Translations under genes and position numbers: made by a program | Assembly: GCF_014196295.1 (NCBI RefSeq) | Contig: NZ_JACIDK010000013.1 | Coordinates: 1-37,535, forward strand | DNA: 37,535 nucleotides | Reading direction: 5' to 3' | Source: Phenylobacterium haematophilum | GTDB taxonomy: Bacteria > Pseudomonadota > Alphaproteobacteria > Caulobacterales > Caulobacteraceae | The notes under the pieces: generated by a model | Told to the model about the DNA's origin: nothing | Seen by the model: the letters and a program-made list of their open reading frames with translations, nothing else | Databases searched by the model: none | Shown: positions 21,572-30,587 of the stretch, piece by piece | Layout: each line of letters opens with the position of its first letter | Position numbering within the stretch: position 1 is the stretch's first letter

Positions 21572-22977
21572 GGGGCGAGCCCCGTGACGATGCGGAAGTC
21601 CGCCCTGCCCGCCTCCATGCTCGCGACCGGATAGGCGCAGTAGTCGGCTGCATAGTAGGCGCTGGGACGATGATTGCCCGACAGCCCCGGGCCGCCGAAC
21701 GGCGCGGTCGCCGCCGCCCCCGTCGTCGGCCGATTCCAATTGACGATCCCGGCCCGCGCCCGGCTCCAGAAGTCGCGATACCGCGCCTCGTCGTCGCTCA
21801 GCAGTCCGGCCGCGAGTCCGAACCGCGTGGCGTTCGCCGCCGCGATCGCGCTTTCCCAGTCGGCCGCGCGGATGACCTGAAGCAAAGGTCCGAAGTTCTC
21901 GACGTCGGGCGCCGCTACGCCGGTCACGTCGACAAGGCCCGGGGTCAGGAACGGCTTGCTGTCCTCGATGCGCCGCAGCTTGCGGATCGCCCTGCCGCCC
22001 AGCTGCGCCTGCGCGTCCAGCAGGTGCTGGGCGCTGGCCATGTCGATCACCGGACCCATGAACGGTTGCGGCTCATCGAACGGCGCCCCGACCACGATGC
22101 GATCGATCAGGGCGCCCAGCGCCTCGACCACCCGCTCGCCCGCCGCGCCCTGCGGCACGATCAGCCGGCGCGCGCAGGAACAGCGCTGCCCGGCCGAGAC
22201 ATAGGCCGACTGTACGATCAGGTGCGCCGCGCTCTCCGCATCGGCTACGTCCCAGACCACCAGCGGATTGTTGCCGCCCAGCTCCAGCGCGACGATCTTC
22301 TGCGGCTGGTCGGCCAGGGCGATGTGGATCGCCCGCCCCGCCGCGACGCCGCCGGTGAACAGCACCCCGTCGATCCCCTCGTGGACGACCAGCGCCTTGG
22401 CGGCCTCCGCGGCCCCGATCACCACCTGCAGCACCTCGTCCGGCACGCCGGCCTCGCGCCACAGATGGGCCAGCAGCAGGCCGCTGGCCGGCGTCTTCTC
22501 ACTCGGCTTGAACACCACCGCATTGCCGGCGATCAGCGCCGGAGCGATGTGGCCGTTGGGCAGATGCATCGGAAAATTGAACGGCCCGATCACCGCCAGC
22601 ACGCCGTGCGGCCGGTGCGCCAGCCGCGCCTGCCCGCCGGCGACCTCGCTGCTCCGCTCGCCCGCCCGCTCGGCCTGGGCGCGGATGGAGACCTCGACCT
22701 TGCCGGCGACGGTGTCAGCCTCGGTCAGGGTTTCCCAGAACGGCTTGCCGGTCTCCTGGCTGAGCAGCCGCGCGATCTCCTCTCGCCGCGCCTTGGCCAG
22801 CTCGGCGAACGCCCGCGCCACCGCATGGCGCTCCTCAAGCGGCCGGCGCGACCAGGCTTCGAAACCCGTCCGCGCCCGCGCCATCACGCCGTCCAGCGCC
22901 GCCGGATCGGCGGCCGGGCCGCGCCAGACCACCTCGCCGGTGCAGGGGTCGGTGGAGACGATCTCAGAATTCGACAT
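21568..22977 (-). CDS. astD: Succinylglutamate-semialdehyde dehydrogenase
   Basis: A 469-residue NAD-dependent aldehyde dehydrogenase that oxidises succinylglutamate semialdehyde to succinylglutamate in the AST pathway. Seen: the Asn-containing GVLAVIGPFNFPMHLPNGH, cofactor-binding LFTGGVAAGRAIH, the general-base Glu in ALELGGNNP and the catalytic Cys in GQRCSCARR. The placement between astA and astB separates it from other aldehyde dehydrogenases. It overlaps astA by 14 bases and astB by 4 bases, showing a tightly coupled operon. Confidence 0.96.
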   Translation of the reverse strand: MSNSEIVSTDPCTGEVVWRGPAADPAALDGVMARARTGFEAWSRRPLEERHAVARAFAELAKARREEIARLLSQETGKPFWETLTEADTVAGKVEVSIRAQAERAGERSSEVAGGQARLAHRPHGVLAVIGPFNFPMHLPNGHIAPALIAGNAVVFKPSEKTPASGLLLAHLWREAGVPDEVLQVVIGAAEAAKALVVHEGIDGVLFTGGVAAGRAIHIALADQPQKIVALELGGNNPLVVWDVADAESAAHLIVQSAYVSAGQRCSCARRLIVPQGAAGERVVEALGALIDRIVVGAPFDEPQPFMGPVIDMASAQHLLDAQAQLGGRAIRKLRRIEDSKPFLTPGLVDVTGVAAPDVENFGPLLQVIRAADWESAIAAANATRFGLAAGLLSDDEARYRDFWSRARAGIVNWNRPTTGAAATAPFGGPGLSGNHRPSAYYAADYCAYPVASMEAGRADFRIVTGLAP

Positions 22978-23977
22978 GGCGGATGAGGTCTCCTGCTTGC
23001 ACGTTCAGAACGGCCGCCAGCTCGGGACTGATCCGCAGTCCTTCAGCCGCCGCCACAACTCGCCCGCGCGATGCCCGGAAGGCCTCTACCGCGCCGGCGC
23101 AGGCCAGCACCTCGACCCCGTCCTCGCAGGGCGCGATCTCGCTGATCGCCCCGACCCGGCTGTCGCGGACCGCCTTCAGGGTGTCGATGTCGGCGACCAT
23201 GGTCGGGCCGGCGTCGAAGATGTCGATGCAGCCTTCGAACTTGAATCCTTCCTCGGTCAGCAGCGCATGCGCCCGCGCGCCATCCGGGTGGAACTGGCCC
23301 ACCGACAGCGCCGCGTCGGTCGGCAGCAGGTTCAGGTACAGCGGATACTTCGGCCCCAGGTCGGCGATGACCTGCTTGCCGGCGCCGACGCTGATCCGGT
23401 CGGCCTCCTTGAACTCCAGGCCGTAGAACTTGCGGCCCACCGCTTCCCAGAACGGCGAGCGGCCGTCGGCGTCCTGATAGCCGCGCAGCTCGGACACCAC
23501 CCGGTCGCCGAACCAATCGCGATGCTCAGCCATGAACAGGTAGCGCGAGCGCGCCATCAGCCGCCCGCCGGCCAGCCCGCGCAGGCCGGGCCGCACGAAC
23601 AGTCCGCCGACCTCGGCCGACCCATCATAGTCGTTCACGGGCGTCAGGATGGTGTTTTCCACCACCTTGCCCAGCGCCTGAGAGGTCTGGCGCAGGCGGC
23701 CGATGCGGTACGAGTAGAACGGCCAATCGCCGCCCACGCTCGGGAATATGCAGCCCGTGCCCACCACCTCGCCGCCCGCTTCCATGACCAGCAGGATCTG
23801 GCTGCCGGCCTTGCGGTTTCCAGCCAGCGCATCGGCGCTGGCGTTGAGCAAGCCCAGCAAACGCTCGCGGCAAGGCGGCAGATTAGTCATGCCGAGCCCG
23901 GCGCTCAGCGCCAGGGCGTGCAGGGACTCAAGGTCGGTAAGGGCGGCCGGGCGGATCACGACGCCGGGATTGAACAT
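22964..23977 (-). CDS. astA: Arginine N-succinyltransferase
   Basis: A 337-residue acyltransferase that starts the AST pathway by moving succinyl from succinyl-CoA to arginine. The N-terminus reads VVIRPAALTDLESLHALAL, the family's GNAT-like opening, followed by GLGMTNLPPCRERL, GGLFVRPGLRGLAGGRLM (acyl-CoA loop) and FWEAVGRKFYGLEFKEADRIS. GGAGG lies 5 bases before ATG 23977. It is the first gene of astA-astD-astB; astC and astE are not in the window and must lie elsewhere. A divergent Lrp gene begins 60 bases away, a likely arginine-responsive regulator. Confidence 0.96.
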   Translation of the reverse strand: MFNPGVVIRPAALTDLESLHALALSAGLGMTNLPPCRERLLGLLNASADALAGNRKAGSQILLVMEAGGEVVGTGCIFPSVGGDWPFYSYRIGRLRQTSQALGKVVENTILTPVNDYDGSAEVGGLFVRPGLRGLAGGRLMARSRYLFMAEHRDWFGDRVVSELRGYQDADGRSPFWEAVGRKFYGLEFKEADRISVGAGKQVIADLGPKYPLYLNLLPTDAALSVGQFHPDGARAHALLTEEGFKFEGCIDIFDAGPTMVADIDTLKAVRDSRVGAISEIAPCEDGVEVLACAGAVEAFRASRGRVVAAAEGLRISPELAAVLNVQAGDLIRHVEF

Positions 23978-24000
23978 GGCATCCTCCGCAGAAATCATCG

Positions 24001-24015
24001 AAGCCTTAGAGGCTT
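24001..24015. promoter_or_regulatory. Small dyad between astA and the divergent Lrp gene
   Basis: AAGCC (24001-24005) and GGCTT (24011-24015) form an inverted repeat with a 5-base spacer inside the 60-base gap that must hold both promoters. It is a candidate site for the Lrp protein encoded next to it. Short dyads occur by chance, so this is weak. Confidence 0.3.
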
Positions 24016-24037
24016 ATTGTGCTAGGGATTTCTCGAA

Positions 24038-24577
24038 ATGGGCGGCGGAAGACCAGGTCTTGCCCCGCAGATGCTGCGGCGGGAACAGGCTTTGGACGGA
24101 TATCCTTCGCTCGACCGGATCGACCTCAAGATCCTGGCGAATCTGCAGGCCGACGGCCGCATCACCAACCAGGCTCTGGCCGACAAGGTCGCCCTCTCGC
24201 CCAGCGCCTGCCTGGCCCGCGTACGCCGCCTCGAGGCTGAGAAGCTGATCCTGGGCTACCACGCGCGCCTGGACATCGAGCGCATCCGTCCGACCGTCAC
24301 CGTCTACGGCGAGGTCACGCTCAAAAGCCACCGCCCCGCCGACCTGCTGCACTTCGAGGCCGTGCTCTCCGAGATTCCAGAAGTGGTCGAGGCCGCCCAG
24401 GTCTCCGGCCCCTTCGACTACCTGATCAAGGTCGTTTGCCCCGACGTCCGCGCCTGGGGCGAACTGGCCGACCGCCTGCTGCAGGAAGGCCTAGGCGTCG
24501 ACAAGATCGCCTCCCACATCCTGATGAAGGACGCCAAGCCGTTCACCGGCGCCCCAGTGAGCGCGGGTAAGCGCTGA
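24038..24577 (+). CDS. Lrp/AsnC-family regulator, likely controls the ast operon
   Basis: A 179-residue protein from ATG 24038, preceded by AGGGA; ATG 24071 would give 168 residues and is also possible. The helix-turn-helix reads LDRIDLKILANLQADGRI, then TNQALADKVALSPSACLARVRRL, with LSPSACLARVRRLE as the recognition helix. The AsnC ligand domain follows (VTVYGEVTLKSH, EVVEAAQVSGPFDYLIKVV). The ligand is likely an amino acid, and divergence from astA points to arginine or a related compound (inference). The TPR gene begins 11 bases downstream, so the two are co-transcribed. Confidence 0.9.
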   Translation: MGGGRPGLAPQMLRREQALDGYPSLDRIDLKILANLQADGRITNQALADKVALSPSACLARVRRLEAEKLILGYHARLDIERIRPTVTVYGEVTLKSHRPADLLHFEAVLSEIPEVVEAAQVSGPFDYLIKVVCPDVRAWGELADRLLQEGLGVDKIASHILMKDAKPFTGAPVSAGKR

Positions 24578-24588
24578 ACGCAAACCCT

Positions 24589-25908
24589 ATGGCCTTCCCG
24601 CCCATGCACTTCGACACCCACGACCTGCCGCTGTCGACCGCCTCCGCCCAGGCCGCGGAACACTATCGGAACGCCGTGCGGCTGATCCTGGCCGCGTGGC
24701 CCGGCGGGGACGCCGAGCTCGACCTGGCGATCGCGACCGACCCGGACTTCGCATTGGCCCACGCCGCCCGCGCCCGTGTCCACGCGCTGAGCGCCCAGCC
24801 GCGGCAGGCGCACGAACGGGTCGCCGCAGCCCGCAGTCTCGCCGCGCGAAACGGGTCCGAGCGAGAGCAGAGCCACATCGAAGTCCTGCACCTCGCGTTT
24901 TCCGGCCGCTCGACCGAAGCGCTGAGCGCGGCCCTCGCCCACGCCGAGCGCTGGCCGCGCGACGTCCTCGTCCTGTCCATGCCGCTCGGCGCATTCGGCC
25001 TCTTCGCGTTCTCGGGCATGGCCGATCACGATCAGGCCCGCGTCGACCTCTGCGCGCGCCACGCCGATCACTTCGCCGCCGATGATTGGTGGTTTCTGAC
25101 CAGCCAGGGCTGGGCGCTGGCGGAGAACGGCGAGGTCGCCCGCGGCCGCGCGATGATCGAACGCGCCTTCGAATTGCACCGCGCCAACGCCAACACCGTC
25201 CACGCCCTGGCGCACGCCATGTTCGAGGGCGGCGCCGGCGAGGACGCCGAGGCCCTGATCACCGGCTGGCTGCCCTCCTACGACCGCGCCGGCGTCCTGC
25301 ACGGGCATCTCGCCTGGCACGCGGCGCTCGTCGCCCTGGAACGCGGCGACGCGGCGACCGCGCTCGGCATCTACGAAACGGAAGTCCGCCCCGGCGTCTC
25401 CCGAGGCCTGCCGATCAACATCGTCAGCGACGGCGCCTCGTTCCTCTGGCGCCTGGACCTCTATGGCCACGGCGCCCCCCAGGCCGGCTGGGAGCAGATC
25501 GCCAGCTACGCGCGCGAGGCCTATCCCCGGCCCGGGCATGCCTTTGTCGACACCCATCTGGCGCTGATCGAGGCGGCGACCGACAGCCGCAAGGCGCTCG
25601 ACCGCCGCATCGCCGCCCTGGAGTCTGGCCAGGGCGGCGTCGCCCTCGCTGCAGTGGTCCCGGCCATCGGCCGCGCCGCCCGCGCCTTCGCGGATGCCGA
25701 CTATGACGCCTGCGTCCGCACGCTCGAACCCGTGGCCGACGCGGTCGTGCGGATCGGCGGCAGCGGCGCCCAGCGCGAGGTGATCGAGGACACCCTGCTC
25801 GTGGCGCTGATACGCGCCGGCCAGACCGCCAAGGCCCAAGACCTGCTGGAACGCCGCCTGCACCGCCGCCCCTCCCCACGCGACGCCGCCTGGCTGGCCG
25901 CCCTCTAG
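24589..25908 (+). CDS. TPR-repeat protein, TTC38-like
   Basis: A 439-residue all-helical protein. The pattern of about 34-residue helical hairpins with small residues at turns (DPDFALAHAARARVHALS, GWALAENGEVARGRAMIERA, NTVHALAHAMFEGG, HLAWHAALVALERGDAATAL) is that of tetratricopeptide repeats. The HALAHAMFE and HLAWHAAL segments resemble the TTC38 family, widespread but of unknown function. There is no signal peptide. ATG 24589 (or 24604) lies 11 bases after the Lrp gene. No link to arginine use can be read from the sequence. Confidence 0.85.
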   Translation: MAFPPMHFDTHDLPLSTASAQAAEHYRNAVRLILAAWPGGDAELDLAIATDPDFALAHAARARVHALSAQPRQAHERVAAARSLAARNGSEREQSHIEVLHLAFSGRSTEALSAALAHAERWPRDVLVLSMPLGAFGLFAFSGMADHDQARVDLCARHADHFAADDWWFLTSQGWALAENGEVARGRAMIERAFELHRANANTVHALAHAMFEGGAGEDAEALITGWLPSYDRAGVLHGHLAWHAALVALERGDAATALGIYETEVRPGVSRGLPINIVSDGASFLWRLDLYGHGAPQAGWEQIASYAREAYPRPGHAFVDTHLALIEAATDSRKALDRRIAALESGQGGVALAAVVPAIGRAARAFADADYDACVRTLEPVADAVVRIGGSGAQREVIEDTLLVALIRAGQTAKAQDLLERRLHRRPSPRDAAWLAAL

Positions 25909-25999
25909 ACCTCAGGCGCCCGCCCTGACAACCTCAGCGGCAACGGAGCTTTCCGCGCGCCGGTGCGTTCCTGGCCTGACTTGACCGGGGAGGTGGAGC

Positions 26000-28456
26000 T
26001 TGAGTGATCGCAGCGTCGCAATGCGGACCTTTCCGGGCGACAGCGCGATGGCGAGGCGCATGCGGGAGACCGATTGGTCGGCCACGCCCCTCGGTCCGCC
26101 CGAAGAGTGGCCCCAGGGCCTCACCACCCCGCTGGCCATGATGTTAACCTCTCGCTTCGAGATGTGGCTCGGCTGGGGCGAAGACCTCTGCTTCTTCTAC
26201 AACGACGCCTACATCCCGACACTCGGGGGCAAGCACCCCGCCTCGCTGGGCCAGCCGTTCCGCGAAGTCTGGCGTGAGGTCTACGCGGACGTGGAGCACC
26301 AGGTCCGCTCGGTCATGATCGAGGGCAAGGCCACCTGGAACAAGGCGCTCCGGCTGCTTCTTGAGCGCAACAGTTACCCGGAGGAGACCTACCACACGTT
26401 CTCCTACAGCCCCTTGCGCGACGGCGAGACGATCCGCGGGCTGATGTGTATCGTCACCGAGGAGACCGAGCACGTCATCAGCGAGCGTCGTCTGGAGACG
26501 CTTCGGCGACTGAGCGAGGGCCTGATTGAGGCGCCGTCCCAGGAGGCGGTGATTCAGGGGGTGTGCGACGCCCTCGCGGCCAACACCGAAGATTTCCCGT
26601 TTACGCTCGCCTATGTGCAGGATCCGCTGGGCGGCTGGGTCGGCTGTTCGGCGACTGACCCAGGGCGCAGCCTGCTGAACCTGCCCTGGCCGTTGGACGA
26701 GGCCGCCGACGGTTGCCAGGACTTCCCGCTCGATCCGCAGGTCGAATACCCGACAGGCGCCTGGTCCATCCCTCCCACGCGCGCCCTGATCCTGCCGATT
26801 CCCGGTCCCCACGGCGCGCCGGCCGCTACGCTGATTTTGGGACTGAACCCGCATCGGCGCGGCGACGTCGGCCTGCTCGACCTGGCCAATCTCATCGCTG
26901 ACCGCGCCGGCGGCGCTTTCGCCCAGGCGAGCAGCGTGGAGGCCGAGCGCCGGCGATCAGACCGCATCTGGACCAACGCCCGCGACCTCATGGTGGTGGT
27001 CGATGGCGAAGGTCGGTTCCGATCGGTCAGTCCAGCTTGGACGCGGATACTCGGCCATCCGGTCGAGGAGGTGGTGGGCCGCCCCATGTCGGCCTTCATC
27101 GCAGAGGATGAGATTGAAGCCACCTACGCGGCGCACGTCCGCGTGCTGGGCGGCGAGCAACTGACGGGCTTCGAAAACCGCTGCCGCACCACGGACGGTG
27201 AATGGCGCTGGATCTCATGGAACACCGCCGGCGAAGACGGCCTCATCTACGGCTACGGCCGCGACGTCACCGAGGAAAAGCAACAGGCCCAACAGCTCAG
27301 CCAGGCCGAAGAAGCTCTTCGCCACGCCCAGAAAATGGAAGCTATCGGCCAGCTCACGGGCGGCGTCGCCCACGACTTCAACAACATGTTGACGGTGATC
27401 CGCTCCTCGGCCGACCTGCTGCGCAAGCGCGAGCTGGAGCCCGAGCGTCGGAGGCGCTATCTGGACGCAATCTCGGACACGGCGGACCGCGCGGCCAAGC
27501 TGACTGCCCAATTGCTCGCCTTTTCGCGGCGCCAGGCGCTGAAGCCCGAACGTTTCGACGTCGCGGCCAAGGTCGACGTCCTCACCGACATGCTACGCTC
27601 GGTGCTGGGCGCGCGCGTGCGCCTGGAGATCATGGTCGATTGCGACGATTGCGTCGTCGAGGCGGACGTCGCCCAATTCGAGACGGCCTTGATCAATCTC
27701 TGCGTCAACGCCCGCGACGCCATGGACGGCTCGGGCGCGCTGGCGATCCGCATCGACACCGCCGAAACCATCCCAGCGTTGCGCGGGCACGTCGCCAGTC
27801 CCGGCGAGTTTGTGACGATCTCGGTCATCGACCAGGGATCAGGCATCGCCAGCGGCGATCTCGCCAAGATTTTCGAGCCGTTCTTCACGACCAAGGAGGT
27901 CGGCCGGGGGACCGGCCTCGGGCTGAGCCAGGTTTATGGTTTCGCCAAGCAGTCGGGAGGCGACGTGGCGGTCCGCAGCCGCCCTGGCGAGGGTTCGACC
28001 TTCACGCTCTTCATGCCCCGATCGCGAGAACCACTCACACCACTCACACCGCTCGCGCCGCCGCCTGAACCGACGCAGCCCGACCGAAAGGGCCGCGTCC
28101 TGGTAGTCGAGGACAACGCCGCCATCGGCGAGTTCGCTAGCCAATTGCTGTTGGATCTGGGCTACCGCACCGAATGGGCCGCGAACGCCGCGGACGCCCT
28201 GGACCGGCTGGAGAAGGACAGCGGCTTCGATATCGTGTTCAGCGACGTTGTGATGCCGGGTCTTGGCGGCGTGGAGCTCGCTCGTGAGATTCAGACCCGA
28301 TGGCCCGGGACGCCGATCGTGCTCACCAGCGGCTACAGTCATGTGCTGGCCACGGACGCCCACCACGGCTTTCCCCTGCTGCACAAGCCTTACTCGATCG
28401 AGGAGCTTGCGCGGATGCTCCGCCAGGTCGTCCTGCCTCCGGCCAAATCGGTTTAG
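26000..28456 (+). CDS. Hybrid histidine kinase (PAS-GAF-PAS-HisKA-HATPase-REC)
   Basis: An 818-residue soluble sensor kinase started by TTG 26000, supported by GGGGAGGTGGAG just before it. Domains: N-terminal PAS (about 40-155; WPQGLTTPLAMML, FFYNDAYIP), divergent GAF-like segment (160-308), second PAS (320-425), HisKA with phospho-His H458 in GGVAHDFNNMLT, and HATPase with N570 in NARDAM, DQGSGI (611-616) and GRGTGLGL (636-643). A repetitive Pro/Thr linker (679-694) leads to a receiver domain with E704/D705, phospho-acceptor D749 in FSDVVMP, S777 and K796. No membrane segment, so it senses a cytosolic signal. No partner gene is adjacent. Its stop overlaps the convergent GNAT relic. Confidence 0.95.
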   Translation: MSDRSVAMRTFPGDSAMARRMRETDWSATPLGPPEEWPQGLTTPLAMMLTSRFEMWLGWGEDLCFFYNDAYIPTLGGKHPASLGQPFREVWREVYADVEHQVRSVMIEGKATWNKALRLLLERNSYPEETYHTFSYSPLRDGETIRGLMCIVTEETEHVISERRLETLRRLSEGLIEAPSQEAVIQGVCDALAANTEDFPFTLAYVQDPLGGWVGCSATDPGRSLLNLPWPLDEAADGCQDFPLDPQVEYPTGAWSIPPTRALILPIPGPHGAPAATLILGLNPHRRGDVGLLDLANLIADRAGGAFAQASSVEAERRRSDRIWTNARDLMVVVDGEGRFRSVSPAWTRILGHPVEEVVGRPMSAFIAEDEIEATYAAHVRVLGGEQLTGFENRCRTTDGEWRWISWNTAGEDGLIYGYGRDVTEEKQQAQQLSQAEEALRHAQKMEAIGQLTGGVAHDFNNMLTVIRSSADLLRKRELEPERRRRYLDAISDTADRAAKLTAQLLAFSRRQALKPERFDVAAKVDVLTDMLRSVLGARVRLEIMVDCDDCVVEADVAQFETALINLCVNARDAMDGSGALAIRIDTAETIPALRGHVASPGEFVTISVIDQGSGIASGDLAKIFEPFFTTKEVGRGTGLGLSQVYGFAKQSGGDVAVRSRPGEGSTFTLFMPRSREPLTPLTPLAPPPEPTQPDRKGRVLVVEDNAAIGEFASQLLLDLGYRTEWAANAADALDRLEKDSGFDIVFSDVVMPGLGGVELAREIQTRWPGTPIVLTSGYSHVLATDAHHGFPLLHKPYSIEELARMLRQVVLPPAKSV

Positions 28457-29220
28457 GCTTGGCCCTCGGCCGCGAGCAACCAGACCGGCGCCTCGGCGAC
28501 CGTCCGGAACCCCAGGCCCTCATAGAGCGCGCGTCCCGCCTCGGTGGCGCCCAGGTGGAAGCGCCGCATACCGCGCCGCCGATAGTCGTCGATCACCTAG
28601 CTCAGCAGCGCCTGGCCCAGGCCCTTGCGCTGGTGCTCGGGCGGCGTCGCCATCAGCGAGATCGCACCCGTGTCGCCCGTCGGCGTCATCGAGACCGTAC
28701 ACATGGCGCCGTCCTCGCCATAACCGACATAGGTTTCGACGCCCGAGGTCGGGGTCATGCCCACCTCGATGTATCTGGCGATAACCTCGCGCGTCTCTTC
28801 GAAAGCGGCGGCGATCAGATCGCCGGCGACGGCGACCTCTTGCGCATCCAGCACACGGACGATTTTCAATGAGCGCCCCGGTCGAACCGGAACATCCGGG
28901 TCGAGCATCATGAGCGGCGAAGACCCGACCTTGGCGAAGCCCAGCCGCGCCGCAACCGGCCCCAGCGCCTCGGCGACGCCAGGGCTCATCGTCGCCACGA
29001 GAGGCCGGCCTCTCTCCTTCGCCCGCGCAGTCGCGCGGATGAGAAATTCCTCGGCGCCGGCTTCCGCGCCCAGGATCAACCGGTTGAAGTCGGCCAGAGG
29101 CTCGTCGGTCAGGCCCAGCACGCACGTGCGCGTCACGTGCAACTCGACGCCCGGCGCGGCGATCATCTGCGCGACCAGCGCGCGCACGCAAAGTTCGATC
29201 AGCTCGTCGGCCTCATTCAT
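28453..29220 (-). pseudogene. GNAT acetyltransferase interrupted by an in-frame amber codon
   Basis: From ATG 29220 the frame reads an acetyltransferase of two GNAT-like halves: an N-terminal half with PLVATMSPGVAEALGPVAARLG, and a C-terminal GNAT with SLMATPPEHQRKGLGQALLS. It then meets TAG at 28597-28599 (codon 208). The same frame continues for 47 codons with VIDDYRRRGMRRFHLG, ATEAGRALYEGLGF and APVWLLA, the expected GNAT C-terminus, ending in TAA at 28453. The intact protein would have 255 residues. The truncated 207-residue product lacks the last strand and helix and is probably inactive. The stop codon is a recent nonsense mutation or a sequence error. Confidence 0.85.
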
Positions 29221-29243
29221 GTCCGCCGCCCCCGAGCGCGTCG

Positions 29244-29588
29244 CTACGCCCTTAGGATCTTCGCCATCGCCTTGCCCTTGGCGAGTTCGTCGATCAGCTT
29301 ATCGAGGTAGCGGATCTCACGCATGGTCGGCTCTTCGATGTTCTCCACCCGCACGCCGCAGACCACCCCGGTGATCAGCGAGCGCGCCGGGTTCATCGCC
29401 GGCGCCTGGGCGAAGAAGTCCTCGAAACTGGCCTTCATCGGCTCGTCCAGCGCGCCGGCGTCATGTCCGGTCAGCCAGGCGATGATCTCGTCGACCTCGG
29501 CCTTGCTGCGCCCCTTCCGCTCGGCCTTGGCGACATAGGCCGGATAGACGCTCGCGACACTCATCGCGAAGATCTTGTGCTTGGTCAT
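29244..29588 (-). CDS. DUF2200 family protein
   Basis: A 114-residue protein matching DUF2200: MTKHKIFAMSVASVYPAYVA, KAERKGRSKAEVDEIIAWLTG, then FEDFFAQAPAMNPARSLITG and CGVRVENIEEPTMREIRYLD. Family members are small, conserved in many bacteria and of unknown function; the basic/acidic helices suggest a soluble protein. ATG 29588 is the only start near the conserved N-terminus. It lies 23 bases before the GNAT pseudogene on the same strand and is divergent from the EamA gene. Confidence 0.9.
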   Translation of the reverse strand: MTKHKIFAMSVASVYPAYVAKAERKGRSKAEVDEIIAWLTGHDAGALDEPMKASFEDFFAQAPAMNPARSLITGVVCGVRVENIEEPTMREIRYLDKLIDELAKGKAMAKILRA

Positions 29589-29699
29589 GCGCGCTCTTGC
29601 CGTCTGGGAGAGCCTCCAACCTAGCGGGTCTCGGACACGGTTGTCGCGCCCGGGCAAGACCTCTCGCCTTCTCCCTGCGAATAGGGCACGAAGCGCCGC

Positions 29700-30587
29700 A
29701 TGAAGCGCCTCGCCTTTATTGCTCTTTTCGCCGCGGGCGCATTCTGGGGGCTGGGTTTCCCCCTTGGCAAGCTCGCCCTGCGCGAGATCGACGCCGCCCA
29801 CATGGTGCTGCTGCGCTTCGCGGTCGCCGCCCTGGCCGCCGCGCCGTTCGCCTTCCGAGACGCCCAGACCCGGGCGCTGTTCCGCTCGCCGCCGGTGCTG
29901 GGGGCGGGGGCGCTCTACGGCGTGGCCTTCATGGTCCAGTTCGAGGGCCTGGCCCATGTCAGCGTCACCCTCGCCGCCCTGCTGGTCGGCGCCATGCCGG
30001 CCCTGATCGCCGTTTCGGCCCGGCTGCTCGGCGAAAAGGTCAGCCGCGCCTCCTGGGCCGGGGTCGCCGCCGCCACCCTCGGCGCGGCGCTGATCGCCGG
30101 CAAGCCGGATGCCGGCTCCTCGCCGTTCGGCGTCGCCCTGTCGCTGATCGCGCTTTTGATCTTCCTGGCCTGGCTGCTGGTCCTGCGTCGCGCGCCCCAG
30201 ACCGCCAGCCCGATGGCGATCCCGGCGGTCACCGTGGTCATAGCGGCCCTGACCATCCTGCCGATCGCGCTCGTCATGCACGGCCCACCCAGGCTCGACC
30301 TCAGCATCGCGGCCTGGGCGGGCATCGTCGGCCAGGGCGTGCTCTCGACCCTGGTCGCCACCGCGGCGTGGCAGTTCGGCTCTGCGCGGGTCGGCGCCGC
30401 CAGCGCCGGCGTGTTCATCAATATCGAACCGCTGATGGGCGCCGGCATCGGCGTGGCGCTGTTCGGCGACCAACTGTCCCTGGCGCTCGCCGCCGGCGGC
30501 CTGCTGATCATCGCCGGCAGCCTGGCTGTCGTGCTCGGCGAGCGCTCCACGCCGGTCATCGACACCCCGGCCCCGACGCCGGCCTAG
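29700..30587 (+). CDS. EamA-family (DMT superfamily) transporter
   Basis: A 295-residue membrane protein of about ten helices formed by two EamA repeats. The first opens FIALFAAGAFWGLGFPLGKL and includes FEGLAHVSVTLAALLVGAMP. The second includes AWAGIVGQGVLSTLVATAAW and AASAGVFINIEPLMGAGIGV, both typical. Such carriers export amino acids or other metabolites in the RhtA/YdcZ-like group; the substrate is not evident. The stop shares CTAG (30584-30587) with the convergent TSUP permease gene. Confidence 0.92.
   Translation: MKRLAFIALFAAGAFWGLGFPLGKLALREIDAAHMVLLRFAVAALAAAPFAFRDAQTRALFRSPPVLGAGALYGVAFMVQFEGLAHVSVTLAALLVGAMPALIAVSARLLGEKVSRASWAGVAAATLGAALIAGKPDAGSSPFGVALSLIALLIFLAWLLVLRRAPQTASPMAIPAVTVVIAALTILPIALVMHGPPRLDLSIAAWAGIVGQGVLSTLVATAAWQFGSARVGAASAGVFINIEPLMGAGIGVALFGDQLSLALAAGGLLIIAGSLAVVLGERSTPVIDTPAPTPA

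Noticed and set aside
28020..28080. Repeated CTCACACC-like units in the kinase gene
   Set aside because: They encode the Pro/Thr linker between the kinase and receiver domains; a coding low-complexity tract rather than a separate element.
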